Part shown: positions 25,353 to 36,944 of the stretch, piece after piece | Layout: each line of letters begins with the position of its first letter | How positions within the stretch are numbered: the first letter of the stretch is position 1 | Assembly (NCBI GenBank): GCA_025769875.1 | Contig: JAGFNK010000100.1 | Span: 1 to 64,000, forward strand | Reading direction: 5' to 3' | DNA from: Russula earlei | Taxonomy: Eukaryota > Basidiomycota > Agaricomycetes > Russulales > Russulaceae | Length of the DNA stretch: 64,000 nucleotides | Translations under genes and position numbers: made by a program | Notes under the pieces: generated by a model | Told to the model about the DNA's origin: nothing | What the model saw: the letters and a program-made list of their open reading frames with translations, nothing else | Database searches by the model: none

Positions 25353-26313
25353 CGCAAGGCAAACCGCCGAGACAAGATTAGATGGTTGATTTGATTGACG
25401 CGCGTGGCTCTCACATTGGACATTCTGCTTCGCTAGCTGTCGCATCCGTCGCCCCACCCGAGACCGAGACGCTGCCTCGTTGAAACTAGCCCGGTTTGAC
25501 ACCAGCCCAAGCGCCTTGGCGAGGAAGGCCTCGAGCCGAGAAGATATCAGACGGCGGACAGGCAAGTGAAGCTCATCATCAAAGTCGAGTTGCCCTGCTC
25601 GGTTGCTCTGTCCGCCACTGGCTTCATTTATATGCTATAGCATCGTCGCCGCTTCATCGCGTGGTTGAGGTTGAGGCTTTTAGCCCTACCCCGAGGTTAA
25701 TCGACTTTGACACGTCCTCATGTTCTCCTGCTGGCCCTCTATGCAGGCCTCATAATGACACAAGGCGCCATGCCGCAATGGATGGCACCCAGACGCCTTG
25801 ACTTACGTCCAATGTCATGGATTGGGTGACGTCCTGCCAGCTCTGGCCAGAGTATTACTTTTTTCTGAACCAATAGGGGACTTGGTGATAGTGCGGCGCA
25901 CTACTCATTCTGTTCCCCACGCGCTGCAATCCGGGAACCGAGGGAGGGACAAGTTTGATGCCCATGTTACCTCTCCATGTGAGGGAAAGATATCTCCCGC
26001 TCGACTGGATTTAGACATGACAACGCACCAAAATACAGGCATCCAACAGTCTCGCTGATCAGATCTCTAATAAAGTTACGCAGGGCAGCGTTCAAGGTGA
26101 AATGGGTATTAATGTACGGATTGTCTGTACGATGTCCATCACATATCCGACGATATAAATCAAAGGGTGATTCAGCAACCCTGGCCGTAATGAGCAGAGT
26201 GTGCGGTGATTAAGCGGAAAAACCAAAAGTCTGCGATGGGATCACGAGTGCCAGAAGGGAATCGGAAATATTCGTTGCCGGTGACAGCGAACAAATCGTT
26301 GGGGGCACCGTTT
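25353..26313. other. intergenic region
   Basis: Nothing is recognised. It should include the QPRT promoter (left part) and the 3' flank of the GPI-protein gene (right part). Confidence 0.4.
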
Positions 26314-27014
26314 TCACAGGACAAAGGCGACAAGCGCAGCAAATATCAGGCCGGCACTGCCAGCGGCGGTGATGCGATCTGCGCCGTTTTTACCGGGGGC
26401 CGTGGTGTTTGTGAGTGAGGAGGTCGGGGTCGTCGTGCCGGAGGTGTCCGTAGTTTGTGCGGGGAAGCCAGCCGTCGTACTGTGTGAAACAAGTAAGTTC
26501 ATGTCCGAGGACTCCACGATAGGCGCTGATTGATGGGGGGGGAGAAAGGGGCGTACATGGGGGCCTGGACGGTGTTCAGCGACGATGATGTTGTTGAGGT
26601 GGTAGATTGGTTGATGGAAAATTGGCCTGACTGAGCGTAAATGGTGTTCAAATCTTGGGGACTCTTCACAAAGTTGACTTGGAAGCCAGCCCCGGGCGGG
26701 AAACCCCCACTAGGTGAAGGGACGGTGAGGTTGCCAAGTGTACCGTCGACCTGAGCAATGAGGAGCTCCTGGCCACTGGGGAGGACAGACTTGTCCTGTG
26801 TGATATCAGAAGTGAGGCGGGTTCGAGGAGAAAAGAGGGGACAGCGCACCTGATTTACGAGGAGCATGGTGAAGTTGGTGGGATCCGTGACGACCCGCTG
26901 CCAAGTGACGGTGTTGGGCCCGGATGTGGTCCATCCGACGGCATTGCCGGGGGTTAGGACCTGGTAGGCACAGGCGGAGGCGAGGAGGGAAAGGAGAAAC
27001 ACGAAGGAGCGCAT
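26314..27014 (-). CDS. GPI-anchored Ser/Thr-rich protein with Kre9/Knh1-like N-terminal domain
   Basis: The start at 27014 gives a clear secretion signal (MRSFVFLLSLLASACA), then YQVLTPGNAVGWTTSGPNTV typical of the Kre9/Knh1 N-terminal beta-sandwich domain (about 100 residues, with PPGAGFQVNFV near its end). A Ser/Thr-rich stalk follows (TTSTTSSS, TTDTSGTTTPTSS). An omega-site-like NGAD region and the hydrophobic tail AAGSAGLIFAALVAFVL predict a GPI anchor. Two introns splice in frame (after LLVNQ, and GTACGC...ACACAG before TTAGFPAQ). The expected location is plasma membrane or cell wall. The molecular role is unknown. Confidence 0.85.
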
Positions 27015-27300
27015 GTCGAAGGAGGGTTGAGGGAGAGGAGATGGAGATGGATGAACCTTTTATTTATTTATGGCATTGGATGGCCTCTCGCCTCGCCCCG
27101 CCCCTAACTCGGGTGTGGGCCCGCCCATATGCTGTGCGAGCGCTCATCTTGGGCAATCATATCAAAGTCAATTCCGCGCAAAGTTCGCCATAACTGATGG
27201 ATGGCCGATTTCAGAATTCAGAAAATCACAAGCTCGACGCGCTTCTCGTCGGCCTCGGCCACATGAACCAGTAACGCTCCCTTTCTCTTTCTACAACACA

Positions 27301-29496
27301 ATGGCTTCCTCTCATGGCCGCCCAGAATCAAGGCGACAGCCCTCGTACTTGTCGTTTACCCCGCGCCGCAGGGCCATCGCGTCCTTCGATAATCTAGTCG
27401 TCCTTGCCAATTATGAGGAGCACCTCCGTGGCGCACGCAGGATGGTATGGCGCGACCGTGGCGAACCAGCAGTTGATATTCATGATATGCGTCAATCTCT
27501 TGTTCATGGCGCACGAGGCGGCCTCCGTACGTTTTCATTGCCCCTCCAAGTGACTTCTCACCCTATCCCTCTACCAAGGTGCCGGCACCATTGCCTTTGC
27601 CATTCGCTCTGGCGTCAATCTGGTCTTACTCTTAGCGCGTATCAAGAACTTGCCCAAGTGTGTTTGCTTGCATCCCATGCTCCGTCTTGTAGCCGTCCCC
27701 TCAAACATTGTATCCTCACAGGGAAACCCGTTTTTTCTCATACGGCATGCACTCTTTGGACCAGATTCTTTCCGGGCGGCTGCCATGTTAGGTACGCACG
27801 ACTCCGTTCGCATATATGTCCCCTAACAACTTTTTAGGAAGCTTCGTGAGCCTGTACCGCATCATCCTCAACTCACTTCCTATTCTCCTCCCCGCCAACG
27901 TTCCCTTGCGCGAAAATCTTCGTAACCTGTTCGCGATGTTTTTTTCTCACCAAAGACGAGCATGGTTTTGCTGTGGACCACTCCCCATCTTCGTCATCGC
28001 CTTCGCCACCGACATTGTCTCTGCCGTTACATATATCGCCAGGTGAAAAGCGAGAGGCGCGGTTGTCGTCATCTGCACAAGCCCATCAGATTTGGGTACA
28101 CAAGAAAACACGGCGGTGGCATTCCGTGTTGGCCGGTGCGGTCGCCGGCACCGTTGCAGTATCATTCGAAAAGCGCTCCCGTCAGAGAATCATAGCGCAG
28201 CAACTTTTCGTGCGGTAGGTCTTCTGATCCTCTTTAACAAATATATGATCCTATTTTGCACAGCGGATTGCAGGGTTCATACAACGCATATTCAGAGAAA
28301 CGTGGCTTCCGCGTTCCACATGGCGAGGTCTTAGTCTTTGCACTAGCGTACGGGTCCACCCTGCTCCGTTTGTTCCGTTCTGATGTCATAAAAGCTGCGG
28401 ACAGATTGCGTATGCGTACCTTTTGAGTCCACACACTCTCCCAAAGTCATACAGATATTGGTACGCATTGAACACCTTTGCGTGAATCCCAACTCAGGCT
28501 CCAACCCAATAGGCTTGACCACATGATACAAGTTCCACCGGAAGCCATGCCAACGCACTACACCATGTCCCGCCGCGGAACTTACGACCCCGCCAATCTC
28601 GCGCGAATCTTGGCACGTCCAGATCTGCATCCGGACAACGCCACATATCTTGAACAATGGCGTGCAACACTTCCACCGTATGGCCCCTGCGCGATGACGC
28701 ACCCGCACGTCCCGCGCTGCCTTTCCGTCCCACAGGACCGGATACTCACGGTCGCGCGCTGGATGCTCCCCGTCTACGGCGCGCTGCACTTTGTACCCCT
28801 CTTCTTCTTCAAGCGTGCCGCCTTTGCGCGTGCACCGCGGCGTATGGCTCTCCGTGCGGCATGGGGCACCACGCGGAGTACCGCTTTCCTTGCCCTCACG
28901 GTCGTCATGTACCAAGCTTGGTTCTGCGGTATGCAGAACGCTCATCGCGCCTTGACGGCCCTGCGTGCGCGTGGGTCCGTGGTCCCATCGTGGTTGCTCG
29001 CGGCCGTCATATCGCGGCCAGTGCATTGGATTGGCGGCGTGTTTGCGGGATTGTCTTTGTTCGTCGAGGCGAAGCATCGGAGGGGCGAACTGACGATGTA
29101 TGCGCTGCCGAAGGGACTTGAGAGTGCGTGGATTGCGCTGCGCGGACGAGGGCTCGTGCTGCACACTGGGAAGTATGGGAATCCTTTGGTACGCTCCTTC
29201 AGTTTCCGTTCATCTCGATCTGACTCGGCGAACCCGTGTGGTCTCACCCTTGCGCGATGGTGGAATAGCTGAGTGCGTTTGCAATGGGGATGGTCATGGT
29301 ATGTTATCGGATCTGGCCTTGTCTATTGCCTTTCCTCTTTGTCTGACCTTGGGAAATGTAGGGCACCTACCAGGTTCGTGGGACTCAATGTCATTGCCGT
29401 CTGTTGACTGTCATTGCGTGTTCTGCGCAGAATGACCCGCAACATTTGTCTGGCCTTGTTCGCCGCGTCTTGTACCAGTTTATTGGGCCAAACTGA
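27301..29496 (+). CDS. TMEM135-like multi-pass membrane protein
   Basis: The ATG at 27301 opens MASSHGRPESRRQPSY. Multiple exons then carry NLVVLANYEEHLRGARRMVW, GAGTIAFAIRSGVNLVLLL, a segment with HSVLAGAVAGTVAVSFEKRS (a GAxAGxxxxFE repeat of the TMEM135/Tim17-like type), and a long C-terminal exon with RWMLPVYGALHFVPLFFFKR, RAAWGTTRSTAFLA, GGVFAGLSLFVEAKHRRGEL and YALPKGLESAW. It closes with NDPQHLSG and VRRVLYQFIGPN at 29496. About eight introns are present. Fungal and animal relatives sit in mitochondrial or peroxisomal membranes and affect organelle and lipid homeostasis; that role here is inferred. No disruption was noticed. Confidence 0.87.
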
Positions 29497-29546
29497 AGGA
29501 CCTTTTAATTTTTAAATTTTTGGCGCGCATGGACGCCGCTGACACA

Positions 29547-30686
29547 CTTAATTACTTTGTTCGTCGTGCCAAAACTGGACCTCACCCTCATACTCTTGTA
29601 CGCCGTTACGGCAGAATGATCACAGAAGCGTCTTCGCTGAACGATGTAACACTTCCATCATCAAACCTTGCCCGAAACCCTGACATGCCAGCTTCGCTCT
29701 CATCCGCGGCACTTTTTCTTGAGACTGCTCCGATGGACGCAGATATACTGAGCGACGGCGAATTCAGCCCCGACTCATTGTTCGACGAACCTGGAGAGTC
29801 ACCAACGGTACTGACAAAGCGGCCGTCGCCGCCGCTACCGCAGTGAATCTCGTGATACAGCTGTGGACAGCACCTGAAGACGTGCACCTCACGAGTGCCG
29901 AAACCGATGTCGATGCCGATGCCGATGATGATAGCGTTATCTCACGGCGATCCGTCCCACCCATCCCGGGCCTTTTTTTCGACGCCACCCTCCTCCTGCC
30001 CGCCGATCTAGCGGATTCGGTCCTGCGCTCATGCATGACCTCTTTCTTCGCCGCCGATGACGCCGATATTCCCGAGCGTCCGACGAAGAGGAGCGGCGGC
30101 GGCGGAGATCAATCAGGTGATGCTCTTCGGCCGCGCGGGACGCGACGCTTTCCCGCCGTTTCTCAACGCGCTCCTCGAGGCCACGTCCGAGCTCCTCGGT
30201 CGGCACCGGGAACTGCCGCGCGAGACCCACGCGATGCTGTTTCCCGAGGCGTACGAGGACGAGCGTGAGGACGTGGGCCCGCGCGCGCGACAGGCCATCG
30301 TCAACCTGTATCGGCCGGGCGAGGGCATCAGGCCGCACGTGGATCTCCTGGGCCGGTTTGGCGACGGGATCGTCGGCGTGAGTCTGGGCGGCGGCGCCAC
30401 GATGCGCTTTGCGCGGGATGAGAGTGGCCGCGCGTCGCCGTCGGAGGGGGGACGACATGCCGCGGAGCGGGGTGGGGGCCCGTACGGGCTGTGGTTGCCG
30501 CCTAGGAGTGTGCTGGTGCTCACGGGGGAGTCACGGTATGAGTGGACCCATGGGATCGAGTCGCGCTCGAGAGACAAGGTCGAGGATGATGCGGGCGGGG
30601 ACGGATGGCGGTGGCACGAAAGGGGCGTAAGGGTCAGCGTCACCTTCCGGTGGCTTTTACCTGGTGCAGAGATGGTAGGGCGGTGA
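29547..30686 (+). CDS. AlkB-like 2OG-Fe(II) dioxygenase, copy I (catalytic core open, N-terminal part frame-disrupted)
   Basis: The core ORF 30057-30686 contains NLYRPGEGIRPHVDLLGRFGDG with the iron-binding HxD, YGLWLPPRSVLVLTGESRYE with WTHGIE (distal His), and GVRVSVTFRWLLPGAE with the 2OG-binding Arg, so all catalytic residues are present. The upstream part (MITEASSLNDVTLPSS..., then DATLLLPADLADSVLRSC) lies in other frames. Compared with the 5' half-copy at 37972-38513 there are +1 differences near 29840, 29872 and 30083, and 7 T instead of 5 near 29975. Either indels have inactivated the N terminus, or translation starts late. It converges on NEDD8 copy I with 207 bp between the stops. 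Substrate (DNA, RNA or protein) unknown. Confidence 0.75.
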
Positions 30687-30893
30687 TTCCGATGATGGCG
30701 ACGAGGATCATCAGGCAGACAGAGGGACGGGGTAGTTCAGATTACAGACGATCTAATAATCGACGTACAAGCGTGCCCATTACGACGTAAAGACACAAAT
30801 CCCCTGTTCCACCTGTCCCATACCGTCGTCATGATACCGTCGTCATGTCGTACAATTGAGTCGTGAAGCTCTGACGCAGGAAGAGGATCGTCA

Positions 30894-31410
30894 TCATCTG
30901 CCGCCACGCAGCGCAATGACGAGATGGAGGACGGCGCCGGGTGAGATGTTGAACTCCCGTGCGGTTTTATCGTCTGGCCTTTGGGGGGGCCGGGGAGGGA
31001 TCAAAGGTGGACTCTATCGATCGACATGATCAACGTACATCTGCTTGCCGCCAAAGATGAGGACCTGTTGCGGAGGGGGAACACCGGACTGCTCCTCGAC
31101 TTTCTCCTTGATTCGAATGAACTGGAGCGAGGAGATCAGTTTGGTCGGCCTCTCTTTCCGAACAGCCCACTGTGGCAAGGCTCGCAAATCGATCTTGTCG
31201 TACCTTGTCGTCGAGATTGATGTCGAGCTCAATCTAGGGAGGTGGGTAGCTCTGTGTGAATGATGGACTGACTGGGTGGGGCCGGTGGGCCAGAACACTG
31301 ACCACCTTGCCTGTGAGTGTCTGCGATGACGGGAGCGGGTGAAGGTCAGGATGGGATTGCGAGGATGGGAGGAATCGCTTTTGTCTGCACACCTTTACTT
31401 TGATGAGCAT
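30894..31410 (-). CDS. NEDD8/Rub1 ubiquitin-like protein, copy I
   Basis: Five short exons splice to a 77-residue protein: MLIKVK / TLTGKV / [10 protein letters not shown] / [20 protein letters not shown] / ...[10 protein letters not shown]...LHLVIALRGGR. The donor after GKV is GTCAGT, and the last acceptor is CCCAAAG before GCCAGACG. It matches NEDD8 in length and keeps A72 and the GG end, with a one-residue tail (Arg77). NEDD8 is conjugated to cullins to activate SCF-type ubiquitin ligases. Compared with copy III, this copy has E12V, T24I and I23F, R42V, A63P and L71I. R42 lies on the surface used by activating enzymes in ubiquitin-like proteins, so function may be altered. Confidence 0.85.
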
Positions 31411-32379
31411 TCTGCCGAGACGGTCGTAGATTGAAGGGTGTCAGAGGTGATGGGTGGAGAAGAGTGCGGGTGAGTGGTGGCAGCTGATTCAGATGACCAG
31501 ATTGGTTGCTGTCGTCCCGTGCACCTGGCTTTTCAGTCGCTCGTCCCCCATCGATTTGTCCAAAGTCAAGTCGTCACCCAGATTTGAGACCACCGAGAAG
31601 ACTCGGCGTAGTTGCCCTGGGGGCGCGATAGATACATCCTCGCATCCTCGCGTATCCAGTATCGCCTTCCGGTCTGCTCTGCGTCCTGGTGAAAATGTGG
31701 CAACGGGCAGATACCAATACGAGGAGCGGGAGCACCGGGCGTTGGTTCGTAATCGTGCCACGCGTCGATATCGAGGCGCAGTGGCTTGATGCACGCGTTG
31801 ATGGCAAACACGAGGAGGTTGGAGTTTGATATGATGGGATGGTCCCTTATCTATCGAAAACGTATAAGAAGAAACCCTGTACGAATAAGTCGAATCTTAA
31901 TTACTTACCTTACTCGGCTTGTCCGGTGCATATTGTATGTCCGACCTCAGTCGCAATCCCATTACTGGCGGGTAACAAACACGATCATTCCCTCAATGTA
32001 CTAGTGTGACAAGCTCGCTCGTTTCTATTTGGCCTGCTCGCCTGCTACCCGTCCTCCCACCAGGTATTATCTGGCTGACCAGATCGCTATACACGCTGAA
32101 CCTGTCTTCTCTTGTGTTCTGCATCGCATCCCTGAGATGACATAACCACTTAGTCAATATCGCACTCCCCATCGCACAACACTACCTCGTGGGGATCATT
32201 CTCGTGTAAGTTAGCTGTATGCCAAGTACAAGAAACAGCCCCATTTACCAACCAAGAATTCTTGAATCTTGAACTTGAACTTGGATTTTGGGATTTCCGG
32301 GGGTGACAGGAGTCACAGGCATGATGGATATGAGTTTTTTTTATTATAATTATGAGCTTTTTTCCTGCCAGATTTGCAA
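31411..32379. other. NEDD8 copy I upstream region and spacer
   Basis: 31411 to about 31760 is duplicated at 36189-36480 and in part at 42632-42870, so it probably carries the NEDD8 promoter and 5' leader. A minus-strand ORF (31566-31811) is partly conserved between copies but has no known domain. From about 31860 to 32380 nothing is recognised. Confidence 0.4.
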
Positions 32380-32830
32380 ATTCACTTATATGGATGGTGC
32401 ACAGCCCTACCCAACCAGTCACTCCATCCACAGGTACACCAGCAAGTCCAAGTCTTACAGCATGCACCTTGGAAGGCACTCTGACAAGGGCCAAAGAAGA
32501 GGAAACCAAAGGAGAGGCCAAGACCACAATGCTGGGCAGACTCACCCCTACCCTGCAGGCTACAACACTGCCCCCAGAGCAGCCAGAACCTGAAGACCTG
32601 TGGGAGGATGTACCCAATCTGACAGTGCTGATCACACCAAAAAAGAAGCTGTCCCCAATGCTAAGGACACTGAGGAAGGCAAAATCACCAGTTCAGCCCA
32701 TATGAAGATTGGAACACATTCCAAAGCCATTGGACAAAGTGAAGCACATCCTCATAGAAGGCATGACCGGTGTCAACACTGGCCAAAGAAGACCAAGAGG
32801 GGCAGCCAGACCTAGCATGGAGGAAGTGGT
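32380..32830 (+). repeat. possible retroelement Gag-like remnant
   Basis: An open stretch encodes TPSTGTPASPS...TRAKEEETKGEAKTTMLGRL and PEPEDLWEDVPNLTV. It is Thr/Pro/Glu-rich with low-CpG codon use unlike neighbouring genes but like the transposon region at 1-11 kb. This resembles the variable N-terminal part of basidiomycete LTR-element Gag proteins. No zinc knuckle, LTR or pol is present. The call rests on composition and could be wrong. Confidence 0.3.
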
Positions 32831-32993
32831 ATTCAGAATAGGACAGTTCATTGTGGTGCTATCCTTCGGCAGCAGTCTAATTTGTTAATCCTATCGATTC
32901 TACCTAACAACACGTATTCCAACTTGTAACACAACAATGTAGCACTAACTGAACTTGGGTCTTCGAAACTGGCCACGACGTGCGTCGAATCGG

Positions 32994-34106
32994 TCATACC
33001 GGGATGGAAAGCTTGGAGACCAGGCCGTTCTGTGCCAATATCTTTTCCTTCCAATCGCGTTCAACTTCCCCTAGGTCCCACGTCGAAGAAACATATCGAC
33101 CATTGAGATAGTCAGCGTTGCCTGACGTCAAGTACAATATCGTCGCAGCAGGTAACCCGACAGTGGCGTTAACTTCAAAATCGATGCCGGACTCTACAAA
33201 CATATCCGTCTTGACAACACCGGGGTGGACGGCGAAGACCTTGATGTCAGGATACTCTGAAAAAGTATCATGAGCTGACATTTGGAATCGATGCAAACTG
33301 AAATTGGAAAAAAAAAAATATTCACCAACGGTGACAAACTCTGCAAGACGATTAATGGCGAATTTCGATACGCAGTACTCGCTTGCTGTTGGAATTCGTA
33401 CTTGAGCTGCCCCTGATGTAAGAATGACCAGCTGGCCTTTCGTTTTTAACAATTCAGGGACGGCAAAACTGGTGCATAGAGAGTAAGCGTGGAGGAGGAC
33501 GATCGCGGAAATGTGAGACGCGCGCACTGGATGAAGTTGTATGTGCCACGAATGTTGACCTCAAGAACATCCCACCATCCTTTGGGATCCTTAGACGCGA
33601 ACGCTAAGAGTGGTATGAAGTCAGCTGGTGAAACGATACGTGGTATGAACATACGTAGATCCATGCGACGGAGAATAGCAGCGTTAGAAACGAGGATGTC
33701 CAGACGACCAAAGCGGGCTACAGTGGAAGCCACGATCTCTGCTGCCTTGGTCACATCCCTCACGTCAGCTGGGAAAGTAAGGATCTTCGCAGTTGGACGT
33801 TCACGAAGGATTGCATCCCTGCTAGCGTCAAGGGCAGCTTGTGTGCGACCAACCAATGATAATTTGGCTCCAGCGCGAGCGTATTGCATCGCAATCTCTG
33901 CACCGATGCCACGGGATGCGCCAGCGATTAGCACCACCTTTCCTGAGAATGTCTGTGCGTCATAATGGGCCTTGGGGTCGATCGTCGGGTAGATGCTTGA
34001 GTTATCGTCGTCTCAGCTCGTGAGGCACAAGAGATACGAGAACGCGTCAGACTTACTCGTCACGACTGGAGACTTTGAGATCTTCGTCCAAGCCAAGAAG
34101 TGACAT
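32994..34106 (-). CDS. short-chain dehydrogenase/reductase
   Basis: This is a classical SDR. The nucleotide-binding motif VVLIAGASRGIGAEIA, PADVRD, the ILVSNAA segment, and the catalytic Ser (VILTSGAAQVR) with Tyr/Lys in SEYCVSKFA are all present. VHPGVVKTDMFVESG follows the active site and the C terminus is LVSKLSIPV (32994). Intron gaps follow MDLR, NFIQ and FVTV. The first exon MSLLGLDEDLKVSS (ATG at 34106) joins DNSSIYPTID in frame if a GTGACG donor is used, so the extreme N terminus is less sure. The substrate cannot be told from sequence. It lies between copies I and II of the AlkB-NEDD8 block but is itself single here. Confidence 0.85.
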
Positions 34107-34762
34107 ACTGACAGTTGTCTTTGAGAATATTCAAACTAGACGGGATATGGGCACATGGGCAGTTTATATGTCCGTCACCAGATGACAACGACGAGAATTT
34201 CTCGCATTTCGTGGCTTACTGAGACTATGAACAATTTCAATTCAAAAGAAGGAACACATACTAACGCCGACGTCATGAGTCAGAACCGATATCCACGTAT
34301 CCACTAAACTCCCGATGATGAATAATGCCTCGTCAGCTTCGCAGACTGTCAATTGGTGCGATCTCAACTTGTCTTGTAGGCACATCGTTATTCTCCCAAG
34401 AATGCATGCCATCGATTGGGCAATCGGCGTTTGAGAAGCTTGAAAGGCTGTACACAACCATTCCACGTGGGTTTCTGGGGCAGGATTGATTAGTCAGTTG
34501 CTTGATAATACTAAAACTACGGGACTCACGCTAGGTTTTGCTGATATGCGCTCATCTCGGGAGGGCGCTTCGTCTAGTCAAGATCTCACCAGTTTCCCAG
34601 TTTGACGATAAATAGACGTCAAACTACGGGATTCAATGTAATATCAAGCTTCGGCGGAAGGACTGTTCAACGTTGAATGACATAGTTGGTTGGAGTTGCA
34701 GCCAGCCACAGCGTGACGAATTAGACGTGGTGCGTGACGAACAAGAGGTAAAGTGTCAACTG
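34107..34762. other. intergenic region
   Basis: A short ORF (34242-34466, minus) with no recognised domain is present. Nothing else was identified. At 34763 the sequence becomes homologous to 41212 onward. Confidence 0.35.
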
Positions 34763-34922
34763 ATACAGGCGACAACTCAACTTGTCCGACTGATTCAACG
34801 TTCCTGGTCCCAATGGCAGAACTTCGCCAGATCCATCAAACCCCATGTCATCGCGCATTTCAGGGAGGATTGTCAGCGTGTGTGGTGCGACTCCGCATAG
34901 GAGGAAATCTCGATTTCCTCTT

Positions 34923-35536
34923 GTGATGCTCTTCGGCCGCGCGGGGACGCGACGCTTTCCCGCCGTTTCTCAACGCGCTCCTCGAGGCCACGTCCGAGCT
35001 CCTCGGTCGGCATCGGGAACTGCCGCGCGAGACGCACGCGATGCTGTTTCACCAGGCGTACGAGAACGAGCGTGAGGACGTGGGCCCCCTCGCGCGACAG
35101 GCCATCGTCAACCTGTATCGGCCGGGCGAGGGCATCAGGCCGCACGTGGATCTCCTGGGCCGGTTTGGCGATGGGATCGTCGGCGTGAGTCTGGGCGGCG
35201 GCGCCACGATGCGGTTTGCGCGGGATGAGAGTGGGGACGCGTCGCCGTCGGAGGAGGGACGAAATGCCGTGGAAGGGCGTGGGGGCCCGTACGGGCTGTG
35301 GTTGCCGCCTAGGAGTGTGCTGGTGCTCACCACTCATGACCCATAGGATTGAGTTGCGCTCGAGAGACAAGGTCGAGGATGATGCGGGCGGGGACGGATG
35401 GCAGTGGCACGAAAGGGGCGTAAGGGTCAGCGTCATCTTTCGGTGGCTTTTGCCTGGTGCGGAGATGGTGGGCGGTTATTCCGATGATGGCGACGAGGAT
35501 CATCAGGCAGACACAGATGGAAGGGGAACGGGGTAG
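34923..35536 (+). pseudogene. AlkB-like dioxygenase 3' half, copy II (decayed)
   Basis: Homology to copy I starts abruptly at GTGATGCTCTTCGG. An extra G (CGGGGACGCG against CGGGACGCG) shifts the frame near 34945. The HxD motif (RPHVDLLGRFGDG) is kept within the ORF 35041-35346. About 14 nt are then lost after LVL, so the ORF ends LTTHDP and the distal His-containing WTHGIE is out of frame. The 5' half is missing. No enzyme can be made. Confidence 0.9.
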
Positions 35537-35684
35537 TGCAGTGCAGATTACAGACGATCTAATAATCGACGTACAAGCGTGCCCATTACGACTTAAGAGA
35601 CAAATCCCCTGTTCCGCCTGTCCCATACCGTCATGTAGTACAAGCGAGTCGTGAAGCTCTGATGCAGGAAGAGGAGGATCGTCA

Positions 35685-36188
35685 TCATCTGCCGCCACGG
35701 AACACAATGACTAGATGCAGGACGGCGCCGGCTGAGATGTTGAGCTCGCGCGCGGTTTTATCGTCTGGCCTTTGGGGGCGTCGGGGAGGGATCAATGGTG
35801 GACTCTATCGATCGACATGATCAACGTACATCTGCTTGCCGCCAAAGATGAGGGCCTGTTGCGGAGGGGGAACACCAGACTGCTCCTCGACTTTCTCCTT
35901 GATTTGAATGATCTGTAGAGAGGAGATCAGTTTGGTCGGCCCCTCTTTCCAAACGGCCCACTGTGGCAAGGCTCGCAAATCGATCTCGTCGTACCTTGTC
36001 GTCGAGATTGATGTCGAGCTCAATCTAGGGAGGTGGGTAGCTCTGTGTGAATGATGGGGCCGATGGGCCAGAACACTCACCACCTTGCCTGTGAGTGTCT
36101 GTGATGACGGGAGTGGGTGAAGGTCAGGATGGGATTGCGAGGATGGGAGGAATTGCTTTTGTCTGCACACCTTTACTTTGATGAGCAT
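35685..36188 (-). CDS. NEDD8/Rub1-like protein, copy II (divergent C terminus)
   Basis: It has the same five-exon layout as the other copies, with all splice signals present and an open frame of 77 codons. Relative to copy III it has E12V, T24I, R25Q, R42A, R48K, F59L, L71I and, close to the conjugating end, A72V and L73F, giving VIVFRGGR. Ala72 is known to make NEDD8 fit its own E1 rather than the ubiquitin E1, so V72/F73 would be expected to disturb activation. It is either a decaying duplicate or a modifier with changed specificity. Transcription is unknown. Confidence 0.75.
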
Positions 36189-36944
36189 TGCGCCGAGACG
36201 GTCGTAGATGAAAGGTGTCAGAGGATTCAGATGACCAGATTGATTGCTGTCGTCCCGTGCACCTGGCTTTTCATCGTTCGTCCCCCATCGATTTTTCAAG
36301 TCAAGTCGTCACCCAGATGAAAGACCACCGAAAGGACTCGGCGTAGTTTCCCTGGGGGCGCGATATATACATCCTCGCATCCCCGCGTATCCAGTATCGT
36401 CTTCCGGTCTGCTCTGCATCCTGGTGAAAATGTGGCAATGGGCAGATACCAATACGAGGAGCGGGAGCACCGGGGGTTGGTTCGAGCACGCGATGGGACG
36501 TTTCGCGAGCGGACACCTCACATTGTTTTGGCTCTCATTAAGTACATTTCGTGGTTACGTATTATTGTAATTACTTCGTATGTTTCCACGTAACAATACG
36601 CTTCTAAATTCGAGTACGATTCGCGTCTTGTTGATAAACGATCGCCCTACTTTGTGGCCTTGTGCCAGGGCGTTGAGCTTCAATTCGCGATGCTTTTCTT
36701 GTTCGAGCTTCGGCGTGCGCGCTACGGTAATGGGATGTGGGAACACGCACGTATTGGTGACGTGCGCATATGAGTCATACATATTGTGGTTTTCTTATTG
36801 TCGGTACTGAAAATAATAGAACTGGTGAGACAGAGGTGATCCCAATTTTTTTGTTGAGTCCTTCAGTTGCGGACTCAGACGTAGCGCGGTGTTCCACGAG
36901 GGCGCACCCGCGTGTCTTCGGCTCCGGCGGACCGAAATCCGCCA
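36189..36944. other. spacer between NEDD8 copy II and OPT stub
   Basis: The left part equals the NEDD8 5' flank of copy I. 36490-36880 has no match seen elsewhere in the window and no recognised gene. Copy III lacks this interval. Confidence 0.4.

Noticed and set aside
29937..30643. Long minus-strand ORFs (173 and 176 codons) opposite AlkB copy I
   Set aside because: They are shadows of GC-rich coding sequence; Arg/Pro/Ser-rich translations without domains, repeated opposite the other AlkB copies.
31489..31811. Minus-strand ORFs upstream of NEDD8 copy I, partly repeated at 36301-36521
   Set aside because: Conservation is explained by the segmental duplication; two overlapping frames are equally open, no domain is seen, and copy III has lost the region.
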